Source: Acinetobacter sichuanensis
Lineage (GTDB): Bacteria > Pseudomonadota > Gammaproteobacteria > Pseudomonadales > Moraxellaceae
Length of the DNA: 64,000 bases
Direction: 5' to 3'
Assembly: GCF_003024515.2 (NCBI RefSeq)
Contig: NZ_PYIX02000017.1
Coordinates: 1 to 64,000, forward strand
The position numbers and the translations under genes are program-made. The notes below the pieces were generated by a model, which saw nothing but the letters and a program-made list of their open reading frames with translations, searched no databases and was not told the DNA's origin. Positions 32,818-41,832 of the stretch are shown here, in pieces. The number at the start of each line of letters is the position of its first letter. Position 1 is the stretch's first letter.

Positions 32818-34626
32818 ATGACACAACAATATGTTGCCATACTCTCAGTAGGGCCAGTACAAACCTTTATTGCTGCAGCACGTCGCAGTCGTGATTTATG
32901 GAGTGGTTCATGGTTACTTTCAGAATTAGCCAAAGCCTGTGCTGCATCATTACATGATCAAGGCGCTGAACTAATTTTCCCAAATATTAGTAATCTTGAG
33001 TATCTACAGGAAAATTCTGATTTTTCTGTAGGCAATAAGATTCAGGTTGTTTTAACTGTAAAGCATAAAGATGAGTTGAAAAATATTATTCAACAGGCGA
33101 AAGATGCAACTGTTGCACGTTTTAAACGTGAAGCAACGAATGCAAAAGAAGCTTTAAAATCGGATCAAGATTTACGTTTAGATGTTTGGAAACAACAATT
33201 AGACGACTATGTTGAAGTACAAACAGCATGGGCTTTGATTGATCCAAATTTAACTGTGGATGAAGCCTATACCAAAGCAACTGCCTTAGCTGCAAATGCA
33301 TTGGCTGCACGTAAAGCGACACGAGATTTTAAAGCCTCACAAATCAATCCTTATATTGCTACTCACATGTTACCTAAATCATCTTTAGATGGTACACGGG
33401 AAACTGTGGTGCAAGAAGATAAGAAACTACGTAACTTAACCCGGGTAAAACTTTCTTTAGCAACTTCAGAGCAACTAGACTGTGCGGGTGTGGTGAAACG
33501 TTTAGGTTTTGAAAAGCAAGTAGAACAATTCACACCATATACTCGTGTTGCTGCAGATGCTTGGGTAGAGCAAGCCAAGCAACATCCAAAGTTTGCAAAT
33601 GTGATTGCGAGCTATGAAAAATTGGTTGAATTAGGTATAGCAACACGTGTACGTGGTAATCAGGGTATTTATAAAAACTTTGCCTTTGATGCTCAATATT
33701 TGTATGACTACCGTTTAGAAGCTGCGATTAAAGAATATGCCTTTGAATCTGAAATTGCACAAGCATTGAGTGAGTTACGCCAATCTTTACGACCTTTATG
33801 GTCTGAATATAAACAGCCATATAGTTATGGTGTGCTTTTACTTGCCGATGGTGACCGCATGGGTGAGTTGCTAGATCAAGCGAAAAACAAAGCAGAGCAT
33901 AAAGCGATTACAGAAGCCTTATCACAGTTTGCAGGCAGTGTTCCAGCCTTGATGAGAAAATACCAAGGGCAATGTATTTATTCAGGAGGGGATGATGTTT
34001 TAGGCTTTGTGCCATTACATCAAGCCTATGCCTGTTCTAAAGATTTAAGTGAATCTTTTGCTGAAGCTTTAAAGCAAATCGCAACGCAGTTGGGGGTAGA
34101 TAAAAAACCAACACTATCTGTAGGTTTAGCTGTATGTCATGTAAATACACCTTTAAGTGTGATTCGAGAACTTGCAGCAAAAGCTGAAAAACATGCAAAA
34201 GGTGATCATTGTCCAATTGATGAACGTCGTAATAGCTTGGCTGTTTTATTATCAGTCCGTTCAGGTACAGATACCTATTTACGCTTGCCTTGGAATGATC
34301 AAGATGCACACCAATCCTTTAAACAATGGGTTAATTTATACGTAGATAAGCAAATTCCAACACGAATAGCTTATGACACACGTAGCATAGATTTAAGTAC
34401 GAAGTTAATTAGTTCTGATCAAATTTTACTAAAAAAAATTCGTACAGCCGAAATGGTACGGATGTTGAAAAAAACGCGTTTAGCTACAGGTGGTAAAGTG
34501 CCTGAAGATACAATTACAGCATTAAAGGGGCGTGCAGAAAAAATTAATTTAGGCAAACTTTCAGATGAATTAATTGTGGCACGTTGGTTTGCAGCAAAAT
34601 TGCAAAAAGATTTAGGGAAAGAATAA
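32818..34626 (+). CDS. cmr2: Cmr2 (Cas10), cyclase-competent but HD-less
   Basis: 602 aa, clearly shorter than HD-containing Cmr2 (often 800-900 aa). The protein opens directly with YVAILSVGPVQTFIAAARRSRD, the palm domain 1 entry, so the N-terminal HD nuclease domain is missing. The second palm domain carries the intact GGDD (390-393, YSGGDDVLGF), needed for cyclic oligoadenylate synthesis; SYGVLLLADGDRMGELLD lies ahead of it. Consequently the complex should signal but not cut DNA through HD. It lies 12 bp after cmr1 and touches cmr3. Confidence 0.95.
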   Translation: MTQQYVAILSVGPVQTFIAAARRSRDLWSGSWLLSELAKACAASLHDQGAELIFPNISNLEYLQENSDFSVGNKIQVVLTVKHKDELKNIIQQAKDATVARFKREATNAKEALKSDQDLRLDVWKQQLDDYVEVQTAWALIDPNLTVDEAYTKATALAANALAARKATRDFKASQINPYIATHMLPKSSLDGTRETVVQEDKKLRNLTRVKLSLATSEQLDCAGVVKRLGFEKQVEQFTPYTRVAADAWVEQAKQHPKFANVIASYEKLVELGIATRVRGNQGIYKNFAFDAQYLYDYRLEAAIKEYAFESEIAQALSELRQSLRPLWSEYKQPYSYGVLLLADGDRMGELLDQAKNKAEHKAITEALSQFAGSVPALMRKYQGQCIYSGGDDVLGFVPLHQAYACSKDLSESFAEALKQIATQLGVDKKPTLSVGLAVCHVNTPLSVIRELAAKAEKHAKGDHCPIDERRNSLAVLLSVRSGTDTYLRLPWNDQDAHQSFKQWVNLYVDKQIPTRIAYDTRSIDLSTKLISSDQILLKKIRTAEMVRMLKKTRLATGGKVPEDTITALKGRAEKINLGKLSDELIVARWFAAKLQKDLGKE

Positions 34627-35805
34627 ATGACGATCAATCATAGTTACTTAATTGAGTCACTTGCACCTTTGGTTTTTCGCTCAGGTAAACCCTTTGGTTC
34701 GCAAGCATCAGCACAAGATGTGATTTTTCCTTTACCTTCTGCTGCTGCAGGTTTAGTTCGTGCACTAGGTATTGGACAAAAACAACTCGACTTTACCGAA
34801 GTGCGTGTAACAGATGTACAAAATGAAGCTTATCAAAAGGTATTAGCTGTACCTGTAAAAGGCCCTTTTTTGGTTCGCTATAATCAGTATAAGCAATTTG
34901 ATATTTTGGTAACAAAACCAGCCAATGCACTTTATTTTGAAAATAAAGAAACCAGCGAAACCGAACTAGTAAGATTAGCACCACAAGCTTTTGATGAGCA
35001 TGTTGGCTCAGATTTACCAATGGGATTATTACCTGTACAAATGCAGACGCAACTGAAAGGTAAACCAAAAAGTGGGGTTGCTTATTGGACTTTACAGCAC
35101 CTTTTAGCTTGGCAACAAGGAAAAACGTTACGTTTTGCTGATGTACAAGCAGAAGGTCTTGCCCAGTTACCGATTGATATTCGTACCCATGTAGCGATTG
35201 ACTCTCATACACAAGCTAATATCGCAAGCAAACTTTTCCAAACTGCGAGTCTAGATTTAGATCATCGCCGAAAAGATGAAGGTGGTTGGTCTGATGAACG
35301 TTATGGCTTTCTTATACAAAGTGAACTTAGTTTAAATACTGACTTGGCAACGTTTGGTGGAGAACGTCGTCTTTCACGTTTTCAAGAAATAGATCTACAA
35401 AATGTACAGCAGGTTTCGCAAGCATTAGTGGATGAAATTAATCAAGCCAAAGCCTTGAGTTTAAACTTTTTAAGTCCTGCTATTTTTTCGCAAGGCTATT
35501 TGCCTGAATGGATCAATGCAGAAAGCTTAGAAGGGACATTGCCGCAAACATCTATTCGAGTGAAATTAAAATCAGTTGCAATTGATCGTTGGTTACCTGT
35601 TTCTGGTTGGGATTCATTGTTGTGGAAACCAAAAGCCATGCGGAAAGCAGTCGGAGCTGGTTCAGTATATTGGTTTGAATTATTAGATGAAATGGATTTG
35701 AGCAGTTTACAAATTTTAAGCACATATAGTTTTTCAGATCATGAGCAAGATCAACGAGATGGTTTTGGGGTTGCCATCATCTCAGCATGGTCTCATCAAG
35801 CGTAA
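34627..35805 (+). CDS. cmr3: Cmr3 (Cas5-like RAMP)
   Basis: 392 aa. Cmr3 holds the 5' handle of the crRNA together with Cmr2. Seen: LIESLAPLVFRSGKPFGSQ at the N-terminus, a FPLPSAAAGLVRALG motif and a later GGERRLSRF, all in the family order. It starts directly at the stop of cmr2 with no spacing, so translation is coupled. Confidence 0.93.
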   Translation: MTINHSYLIESLAPLVFRSGKPFGSQASAQDVIFPLPSAAAGLVRALGIGQKQLDFTEVRVTDVQNEAYQKVLAVPVKGPFLVRYNQYKQFDILVTKPANALYFENKETSETELVRLAPQAFDEHVGSDLPMGLLPVQMQTQLKGKPKSGVAYWTLQHLLAWQQGKTLRFADVQAEGLAQLPIDIRTHVAIDSHTQANIASKLFQTASLDLDHRRKDEGGWSDERYGFLIQSELSLNTDLATFGGERRLSRFQEIDLQNVQQVSQALVDEINQAKALSLNFLSPAIFSQGYLPEWINAESLEGTLPQTSIRVKLKSVAIDRWLPVSGWDSLLWKPKAMRKAVGAGSVYWFELLDEMDLSSLQILSTYSFSDHEQDQRDGFGVAIISAWSHQA

Positions 35806-35842
35806 TACATATTCATTTTTTAGAAAAATTTAGGATTTAAAA

Positions 35843-36727
35843 ATGCAAGCACATATTTATCATTTACAAAATTTATCAGCATTACATGTAGGAACAGGTC
35901 AAGGGGTTGGTGTTGTTGATTTACCCATTGCGCGTTCTAAAGCAACTAATTTACCTATCGTGCCAGGTTCAGGTTTAAAAGGTGTTTTACGTGATGAATT
36001 ACAATCACAACAGCAATTAAATAAAGAACAAATTAAAGCATTGTTTGGTCCAGATAATGCCAATGAAGATAGCCATGCAGGTGCTATTGCTTTTGGTGAT
36101 GCAAATTTATTGTTATTACCGATCCGTTCATTCTCAGGTACTATTGCTTATGCAACCTGTCCTTATATTTTACGCCAATACCAACGTGATTTAGGTTTAA
36201 GCCTGAAAATTCCACAGCTTGATAAAGAGCAAGCAGGTGTTGTAGAAGGTAGTGTACTTTTTATTGGTCGTACTTCTGAAATTGCCTTAGAAGACTTAGA
36301 TATTCAGGCTAATCATAATGAAAATATTCAGCAATGGGCAAATGTGATTACACAAAATCTTTATCCTGAAGGTGTCGCGCAAGCAGAAGAGTGGCGTAAA
36401 GAAGTGAATAAGCGCTTTGTTATTCTGCCTGACGATTTATTTTCATTCTTAGCTGATACTGCAACTGAAGTCCGTATTCGTATTCGTATTGATCGTGATA
36501 CTCGTATTGTAAAAGAAGGTGCTTTATGGTCAGAAGAAAATTTACCTGCTGAAACAGTGCTTTGGGGGGTATTAGGTGTTGCAGATGCACGTGATCGCTC
36601 AGGTTTAAAAGCTGCGGACTTAAGTGCTTTATTGCCACAAGAAGAATTGAATATTCAAATTGGTGGTAAACATACGGTTGGTCGTGGTTTATGCCGTTTA
36701 CTCATTACACAACCGCAAGCACAATAA
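35843..36727 (+). CDS. cmr4: Cmr4 (Cas7-like RAMP), target-RNA cleavage subunit
   Basis: 294 aa. Cmr4 forms the backbone and cuts target RNA at 6-nt intervals. The segment HVGTGQGVGVVDLPIARSKA carries Asp26, corresponding to the catalytic Asp of other Cmr4 proteins, so RNA cleavage should be intact. The RAMP core LPIVPGSGLKGVLRDE and the C-terminal GGKHTVGRGLCRLL glycine-rich loop are also visible. Confidence 0.95.
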   Translation: MQAHIYHLQNLSALHVGTGQGVGVVDLPIARSKATNLPIVPGSGLKGVLRDELQSQQQLNKEQIKALFGPDNANEDSHAGAIAFGDANLLLLPIRSFSGTIAYATCPYILRQYQRDLGLSLKIPQLDKEQAGVVEGSVLFIGRTSEIALEDLDIQANHNENIQQWANVITQNLYPEGVAQAEEWRKEVNKRFVILPDDLFSFLADTATEVRIRIRIDRDTRIVKEGALWSEENLPAETVLWGVLGVADARDRSGLKAADLSALLPQEELNIQIGGKHTVGRGLCRLLITQPQAQ

Positions 36728-36742
36728 GGTAGGTCATTCATT

Positions 36743-37141
36743 ATGCAAATTCGTACCCATAAATACGCTGAATTGGCTTATCCTTTAATCGAAGATATTC
36801 AAACTAAAAAATTGCCAGAAGCTGCAAAGGATTCAAAGTTTGAAGCCAAATACCGTACATTAGCTTTAAACTTTCCAACCATGATTATGCAATCTGGGCT
36901 TGCTCAAGCCATTGGATTTTTAATGGCAAAAGACAAAGATGAGCATCGTCAATTGTTAAAGCATATCTCTACATTATTGGACTATAAAAATATTGATGAG
37001 TTTCATAAAGCAATTCGAGAATCTAATATTACACAATACCAGTTACTTACACGTAAATCTTTAGATGCAACCTCATGGCTTAAACGCTATACCCAAGCAT
37101 TATTAGAGAAAGAAAAGAGTAAGGAGACTAGTCATGGTTAG
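36743..37141 (+). CDS. cmr5: Cmr5 (small subunit)
   Basis: 132 aa, all-helical, the usual size for the type III-B small subunit that lines the target RNA. Seen: a typical early Lys-rich helix EDIQTKKLPEAAKDSKFEAK followed by LALNFPTMIMQSGLAQAIGF, the family hallmark. Overlaps the start of cmr6 by 8 bp. Confidence 0.9.
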   Translation: MQIRTHKYAELAYPLIEDIQTKKLPEAAKDSKFEAKYRTLALNFPTMIMQSGLAQAIGFLMAKDKDEHRQLLKHISTLLDYKNIDEFHKAIRESNITQYQLLTRKSLDATSWLKRYTQALLEKEKSKETSHG

Positions 37142-38252
37142 ATTGATTCGAGATAGCCTTGCCCCTTTAGTTCCAAAAGCAACGGATGGCCATGCAGGTT
37201 TATTAATGCAACGTGGCTTACAAGTGTGGGAAAGCTCAGAAAAAAAAGATAAGCATGATTTAATTGATCTCATTACATCAATTGAAGCATCTGATTTGTA
37301 TTTGTTAGCGTTTAATCGTTGGCTAAAACACACATATACAGATGTAGAAAAAAATCCTAATTTTTCTTCTACAGTTGCACAAGTGGATGGGCGTTTATTT
37401 ACAGGTCTATCTACAGGTGGCACTTTAGAAACAGGTGCAACCACACATCATACTTATGGTATGCCCATGCTTGCAGGTTCTGCAGTGAAAGGGGCAGTAC
37501 GTGCTTATGCCGAGAGCATTTTTTTATTAAAAGATGCTGAAGGTAAAGTGAGTATAGATGAAAAGGGCAAAACGCAAATTAATCCTGCCATGAAGGATAT
37601 TTTAAATATTCTATTTGGTACAGATGAAGATGCACCCCAACAAAATGCAGGTTATTTAATTTGGCATGATGCTTGGTGGGTTCCATTTGCGAATAGTTCA
37701 AAACAAAGCCCCTTTGTATCTGAAATTGTAACGGTTCATCATCAGAAATATTATGCTGGACAGTTAGATGAAGCACTTGATATGGAATCTCCGATTCCGA
37801 ATCAACAGATCGCAATACAAGGACATTTTTACTTTACCATTGAAGGTGAACTACAATGGGTGAAATTTGCTAAAGATCTATTTGAAAATATGTTACAGCA
37901 AATGGGTATGGGGGCTAAAGGAACATCAGGGTATGGCTATTTTAAACCTGCTGATAAACAAATTATAAATCAGATCAATGATTTTATTAAAAGTAGTAAA
38001 AAAGAGGCCCAACCCGAATACAAAAACTTGCTTGACGATCTTAGAGAAAAAGTCAATAAATCACCAAAAGGTGGTGGATTAGGAGGAAACCCTTTAGGGC
38101 AGGATTTGCGGAAAATGATCGAATTATCGCAAGATTGGCCAGTAGAATCCTATACAGAGCTACGTAAGGTTGCTGAAATAATTTATGCACATATAGGGGC
38201 TGATCGTAGTAAAAAAGGTGCAGCAAAAGATTTATGGAAAACTTTACCTTAA
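37134..38252 (+). CDS. cmr6: Cmr6 (Cas7-like RAMP)
   Basis: 372 aa. Caps the Cmr complex near Cmr1. Seen: LSTGGTLETGATTHHTYGMP and MLAGSAVKGAVRAYAE, the RAMP core, and a MGMGAKGTSGYGYF glycine-rich loop. A long N-terminal helical region (about 100 residues) precedes the core, and a C-terminal extension carries a low-complexity GGGLGGNPLGQ linker. It ends the cmr set; a 66-bp gap leads to cas6. Confidence 0.93.
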   Translation: MVRLIRDSLAPLVPKATDGHAGLLMQRGLQVWESSEKKDKHDLIDLITSIEASDLYLLAFNRWLKHTYTDVEKNPNFSSTVAQVDGRLFTGLSTGGTLETGATTHHTYGMPMLAGSAVKGAVRAYAESIFLLKDAEGKVSIDEKGKTQINPAMKDILNILFGTDEDAPQQNAGYLIWHDAWWVPFANSSKQSPFVSEIVTVHHQKYYAGQLDEALDMESPIPNQQIAIQGHFYFTIEGELQWVKFAKDLFENMLQQMGMGAKGTSGYGYFKPADKQIINQINDFIKSSKKEAQPEYKNLLDDLREKVNKSPKGGGLGGNPLGQDLRKMIELSQDWPVESYTELRKVAEIIYAHIGADRSKKGAAKDLWKTLP

Positions 38253-38318
38253 AAGCAAACGCTGTATATTTTTCACTTTTATAGCACTACATTAATTTGT
38301 GGTGCTTAGGGTTTTTAT

Positions 38319-39239
38319 ATGTCTAACTTCCCAATCTCCCGCTACACAATAAAATTTCAGGCATTAGAAAATATTCAATTGCCAAAATATGCAGGTTCTA
38401 CTTTACGTGGTGCATTTGGTCATGCTTTAAAAAGTATGGCGTGTTTAACAGCGTCCCGTAATAAAGGAACTTGTTGTTGTGAACCTGCTGAGCGCTGCTT
38501 ATATCGCCAATTATTTGATCCACCCAAAAAAAAACTCGATTATCAAAATCGTGTGCAAGATATTGCACCACCATTTGTGATAGAGGCTTATGCTTTACCT
38601 GAACAAATTGCCAAAGGAGCAGTTGCTACATTTCATATTGTTTTGATAGGCAATTTTGCTCATCAACAACAAATGATGATTCAACTCGCTTGGCAACGTG
38701 CATTAGCAGAAGGCATTGGACAAAATCTTTCAAAAGGCGGTGAACAATCTAAACTCATCTCTTTTGGTTTATGTGATCAACCCAAACCGAATATTCAGAC
38801 TGCAACTACTATTCGTTTGCATTTATTTACCCATGCACGTTTACAATATAGGGGGAATTTTGTTGATGTAGAACATTTTAGTCCATTTCATTTTTTGCAT
38901 GCTCTTGTACGTCGTTATTTATTTTTAATCGAAACGTATAGTGATGTTACATTGAACCAAGAAGATATCGCTCAACTCTATGATGAGATTGCTAAAATCA
39001 AGGGATATCATCAATTAGAATGGATAAATTGGTCACGTTATTCAAGTCGCCAAAAGCAAAAAATGAACTTAGATGGTTTAATGGGCAGCATTACCCTAGA
39101 AAACCTAAGTCCACGTTTATATTATTATTTATATTTAGGTCAATGGCTGCATGTAGGAAAAGGCTGTGTATTTGGTTTAGGTCAATATACTTTGCAAGAT
39201 ATTCAAGCTAAAACAAAGTTTGAGAAAATCAGCGCCTAA
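38319..39239 (+). CDS. cas6: Cas6 pre-crRNA processing endoribonuclease
   Basis: 306 aa. Cuts the CRISPR transcript at each repeat. Seen: IKFQALENIQLPKYAGSTLRGAFGHAL at the start (split over two blocks), a Cys-rich CCCEPAERCLYRQLF insert that could bind metal, FSPFHFLHALVRRYL in the second half and the final HVGKGCVFGLGQYTL glycine-rich loop. This matches the RAMP-type Cas6 with a Cys motif. It would process the 37-bp repeat, including the expanded forms in array B. Its stop overlaps the stop of the convergent gene 39236-39799. Confidence 0.9.
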   Translation: MSNFPISRYTIKFQALENIQLPKYAGSTLRGAFGHALKSMACLTASRNKGTCCCEPAERCLYRQLFDPPKKKLDYQNRVQDIAPPFVIEAYALPEQIAKGAVATFHIVLIGNFAHQQQMMIQLAWQRALAEGIGQNLSKGGEQSKLISFGLCDQPKPNIQTATTIRLHLFTHARLQYRGNFVDVEHFSPFHFLHALVRRYLFLIETYSDVTLNQEDIAQLYDEIAKIKGYHQLEWINWSRYSSRQKQKMNLDGLMGSITLENLSPRLYYYLYLGQWLHVGKGCVFGLGQYTLQDIQAKTKFEKISA

Positions 39240-39799
39240 ACTTGGCGCTGTTGCAAACGTGCATACCATTCACGACCTGCTTGACCTGTATGGTGGCGAA
39301 TGTACTGCTTGAGCTGAGCCGTGGCTTCATTAAGCATCTTTATCTCCTGATAATAAGCATTTTTTTGTTGTTTATATCCCTCAATTGCCCGTTTCAGTTC
39401 ATGATGAATATCATATTGTTGTTGTAAAATTTGATGTGTTGCTTCACGGTCTGTCCCATTTTGTAGTTGGCGTTGTTGCTTTAATAGCATAATTTGCTCG
39501 CCTGAAATGTTAAGCTGATTGTACAGTTGATCAATTACATGTTTTGCAGATGCATATAAATCATAGGCTTGATTCGCAGTTTGTACCGAAGCATAGTGCA
39601 TTTCAATATATTGACGATATTCTTGATACGCTGCGCTACGTACCATAGCAGCTTGAATATTGGCGCGTTGTTGCGCAGTTTCTTGGCGTAATTGGCTTTC
39701 TTTACGTTGAAAGCGAGCATGTTGGTTACGTGTTTCATTACCTAATAAAGCAAGTACAACACCACCGATAATGACTGCACCCAAAGCAATATGTAGCAT
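39236..39799 (-). CDS. Membrane-anchored coiled-coil protein of unknown function
   Basis: 187 aa, not recognised. An N-terminal hydrophobic helix (HIALGAVIIGGVVLALLG, residues 3-20) is followed by a long charged coiled coil rich in Gln and Arg (about 25-180). An AGGA ribosome-binding site precedes the ATG at 39799. It is the third gene of a three-gene minus-strand set and its stop overlaps that of cas6. The topology suggests a single anchor with the coiled coil in cytoplasm or periplasm. No enzymatic motif is seen. Confidence 0.65.
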   Translation of the reverse strand: MLHIALGAVIIGGVVLALLGNETRNQHARFQRKESQLRQETAQQRANIQAAMVRSAAYQEYRQYIEMHYASVQTANQAYDLYASAKHVIDQLYNQLNISGEQIMLLKQQRQLQNGTDREATHQILQQQYDIHHELKRAIEGYKQQKNAYYQEIKMLNEATAQLKQYIRHHTGQAGREWYARLQQRQV

Positions 39800-39817
39800 A
39801 ATCTTGATGTCCTAAAT

Positions 39818-40312
39818 TTAGTTAATATCTTTAAATGATTGATCACGATGAGAAAGATTCAGCCCAAATTGTTGATGGGCATCAATGAGCTGTGACTGTA
39901 AACGGGCAGACTCTTCACGATTGAGATTCATTTGTTTGATGAGTTCTTGCCACATGCTTTGTAATTGCTTTTTACTTTCTAAATCATTGGTTTGTCCTAT
40001 TTGCTGTAAAATAAGCATACATTGTTGCTGTGCATCTTGTTCACGCTGTACATATTGAGTGAGCAATTGTGCATTTTGTTGCATGGTGGTATGAAAAGCG
40101 TTCGATAAGCTTTCCATGCAATACATGTTTTGTTTGAGCTGATTTTCAATTTGATGATGTGCAATTTTAGCTTGCTCATGCATTTGAATACGTTGTAGTT
40201 CTAATTCAGCCAAGGTACGTTTATAGTGGGTAATTTCTTTTACCATATTGGTGGCTGCTGTTAAGGCTTCTCCAAGTGCGATGCTAGATGTGTGCGGTAC
40301 TAATGGATGCAT
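39818..40312 (-). CDS. Coiled-coil protein of unknown function
   Basis: 164 aa from the ATG at 40312, chosen because AGGA lies 9 bp upstream; a longer frame to 40420 would overlap the previous gene. The protein is almost entirely helical and Gln-rich (for example TNMVKEITHYKRTLAELELQ and the following stretches), with no membrane helix. It resembles the next gene in composition and probably pairs with it, for example as two parts of a filament or scaffold. Function unknown. Confidence 0.6.
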   Translation of the reverse strand: MHPLVPHTSSIALGEALTAATNMVKEITHYKRTLAELELQRIQMHEQAKIAHHQIENQLKQNMYCMESLSNAFHTTMQQNAQLLTQYVQREQDAQQQCMLILQQIGQTNDLESKKQLQSMWQELIKQMNLNREESARLQSQLIDAHQQFGLNLSHRDQSFKDIN

Positions 40313-40361
40313 AAGATGTGTCCTATTTAAATGCGAATCTAAGAAGAATAAAACTGATGAA

Positions 40362-40658
40362 TTAAATATGTTTAAGTAAGCGAAAATCACGATTACGAAA
40401 TAACGTGAGCACTTTGCCATCTAAGGTTGTGACTAAATGAAAACCATTCATTTCCTTTAAAGCTGGACAAAGATGGAAAAATTTTTTAATTTCTTTATTG
40501 CCAATGCTGTAATAAATGGCATTGTTTTGATATTGTTTACGGCCAAAACGGAAAAGATGAGCAATTTGTTGGCTTTTAATACCACGTTGCATACGACGTT
40601 TATAGGCATGTATACTTAAGCCTAAAGCGATGTCATCAAAATTTAGATAGCATGTCAT
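40362..40658 (-). CDS. Small protein, DUF4258-like
   Basis: 98 aa, first gene of the three-gene minus-strand set. SIHAYKRRMQRGIKSQQIAHLFRFG followed by a C-terminal GKVLTLFRNRD matches the spacing of DUF4258/RelE-like small proteins (S-x-H-A-x-x-R-M-x-x-R-G-I, then a T-V-x-R-like strand). Such proteins are often toxin-like or of unknown function. No antitoxin gene is recognisable beside it; the two coiled-coil proteins downstream are its only partners. Confidence 0.55.
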   Translation of the reverse strand: MTCYLNFDDIALGLSIHAYKRRMQRGIKSQQIAHLFRFGRKQYQNNAIYYSIGNKEIKKFFHLCPALKEMNGFHLVTTLDGKVLTLFRNRDFRLLKHI

Positions 40659-40958
40659 ACCAATCTTCCTGTCTGTGGGCGTATAGACAGGATAACGGCA
40701 AATAAAAAGATTGATGTAAAATGTAAGCTTGTGAACATAGCTAAATTTAATTATAAAATTTTCTATTTATTCAATCACTATAACGTATAAATTTTTTCTA
40801 TCATTACTAGCAAGTACAAATTTTGGACTGCCTAAAGCATTAAGCTTGTTAAGGAAATAAACATGATGCTTGCAATTTCTACCATTTAAACCCTGAAACG
40901 GTAACTATGTATTTTGATGCTGTAATCAAAGCAAGATAATGTAAAATCGTTGTTCACT
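40659..40958. other. Intergenic region between the small-gene operon and the Wadjet operon
   Basis: No gene seen. The part near 40659-40750 should hold the leftward promoter of the DUF4258-like gene. A short open stretch near 40880-40938 on the plus strand has no start or recognised domain. Confidence 0.4.
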
Positions 40959-41828
40959 TCAAAAAATAGCAATACAAGTCAATAGTCCAAGACGATTAAC
41001 ATTCTCTTGCATCACAGCAAGTCTATTTTCTTTTATATAATGCGCTATTTTCTTTAAAGCCTCTGGTGTTTCTTCTGATGTTAAAAGAGCAGACCCATAT
41101 TGTAATTGGTCATTAAACTTCAATACATTATTGTCTGGGTGTTTTTCCTCTAGGCTTTGCCAACACGCAGGAGCCATTAAATACACTGGTCTAATTGAAT
41201 TGAAATTCTTGACGATGTTTAAACCATATAAGTCAAAATCTGCATATACAGCAACTAAACAATCATCTGGTAAAGCTTCTATAAGTTGGTTGACCATTTT
41301 TGTGTGTTTAGCATGTCCTCGATAAAGAATGAGACTATTTTGCCATTGTATAGGTATTTGTTTGAACCAATCATGCAACTTCACAAGCATGGTTCCATTC
41401 TCAACAATAATCAGCCTCTTGATTTGTTCTATCACAAGATTTTCTATGCTTACAGCAGTAGTAACACCATGATGTGCTATATGCATATCGCCTGTTTTGA
41501 GAGGAAGCTTTGTACCTGTCGATGCAAACCAAAGCTGATTGCCAAATACATTGCTATTACCTGATTTTTCATCTATTCGGTGATCTGCCAATGAGATTCG
41601 ATCTGCATGAGCTGAATACTCAATCTCAGGTTTAGTTTTAACATGGTTGCTATATAAAATACGTAGCATCTCTAAATCGCTATCAGAGAGATGTAACTCA
41701 CCTTTAATGATTTTACCTAATTGCATTTCAATATTTAGTTTTTGCCATGTTTTATTTAGCTTTACAATTTTCAATTTAAGTTGTAAAACAGGCTGAATGA
41801 TTGAAAGCTCTCGTTGACCTAAGCGCAT
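40959..41828 (-). CDS. jetD: JetD-like Toprim subunit of a Wadjet (MksG-type) system
   Basis: 289 aa, shorter than most JetD proteins (usually about 350-400). The C-terminal Toprim-type nuclease core is visible: LIIVENGTMLV (Glu143) and VAVYADFDLYGLNI (Asp197, Asp199), with ILYRGHAKH between them. JetD cuts circular DNA after loop extrusion by the JetABC condensin. The N-terminal 120 residues lack the usual JetD arrangement, and the C-terminus ends after LLTCIAIF. It fits a divergent JetD group such as the DUF7281-type proteins; that label is from memory. Follows the JetA gene by 4 bp. Confidence 0.75.
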   Translation of the reverse strand: MRLGQRELSIIQPVLQLKLKIVKLNKTWQKLNIEMQLGKIIKGELHLSDSDLEMLRILYSNHVKTKPEIEYSAHADRISLADHRIDEKSGNSNVFGNQLWFASTGTKLPLKTGDMHIAHHGVTTAVSIENLVIEQIKRLIIVENGTMLVKLHDWFKQIPIQWQNSLILYRGHAKHTKMVNQLIEALPDDCLVAVYADFDLYGLNIVKNFNSIRPVYLMAPACWQSLEEKHPDNNVLKFNDQLQYGSALLTSEETPEALKKIAHYIKENRLAVMQENVNRLGLLTCIAIF

Positions 41829-41832
41829 GGAT

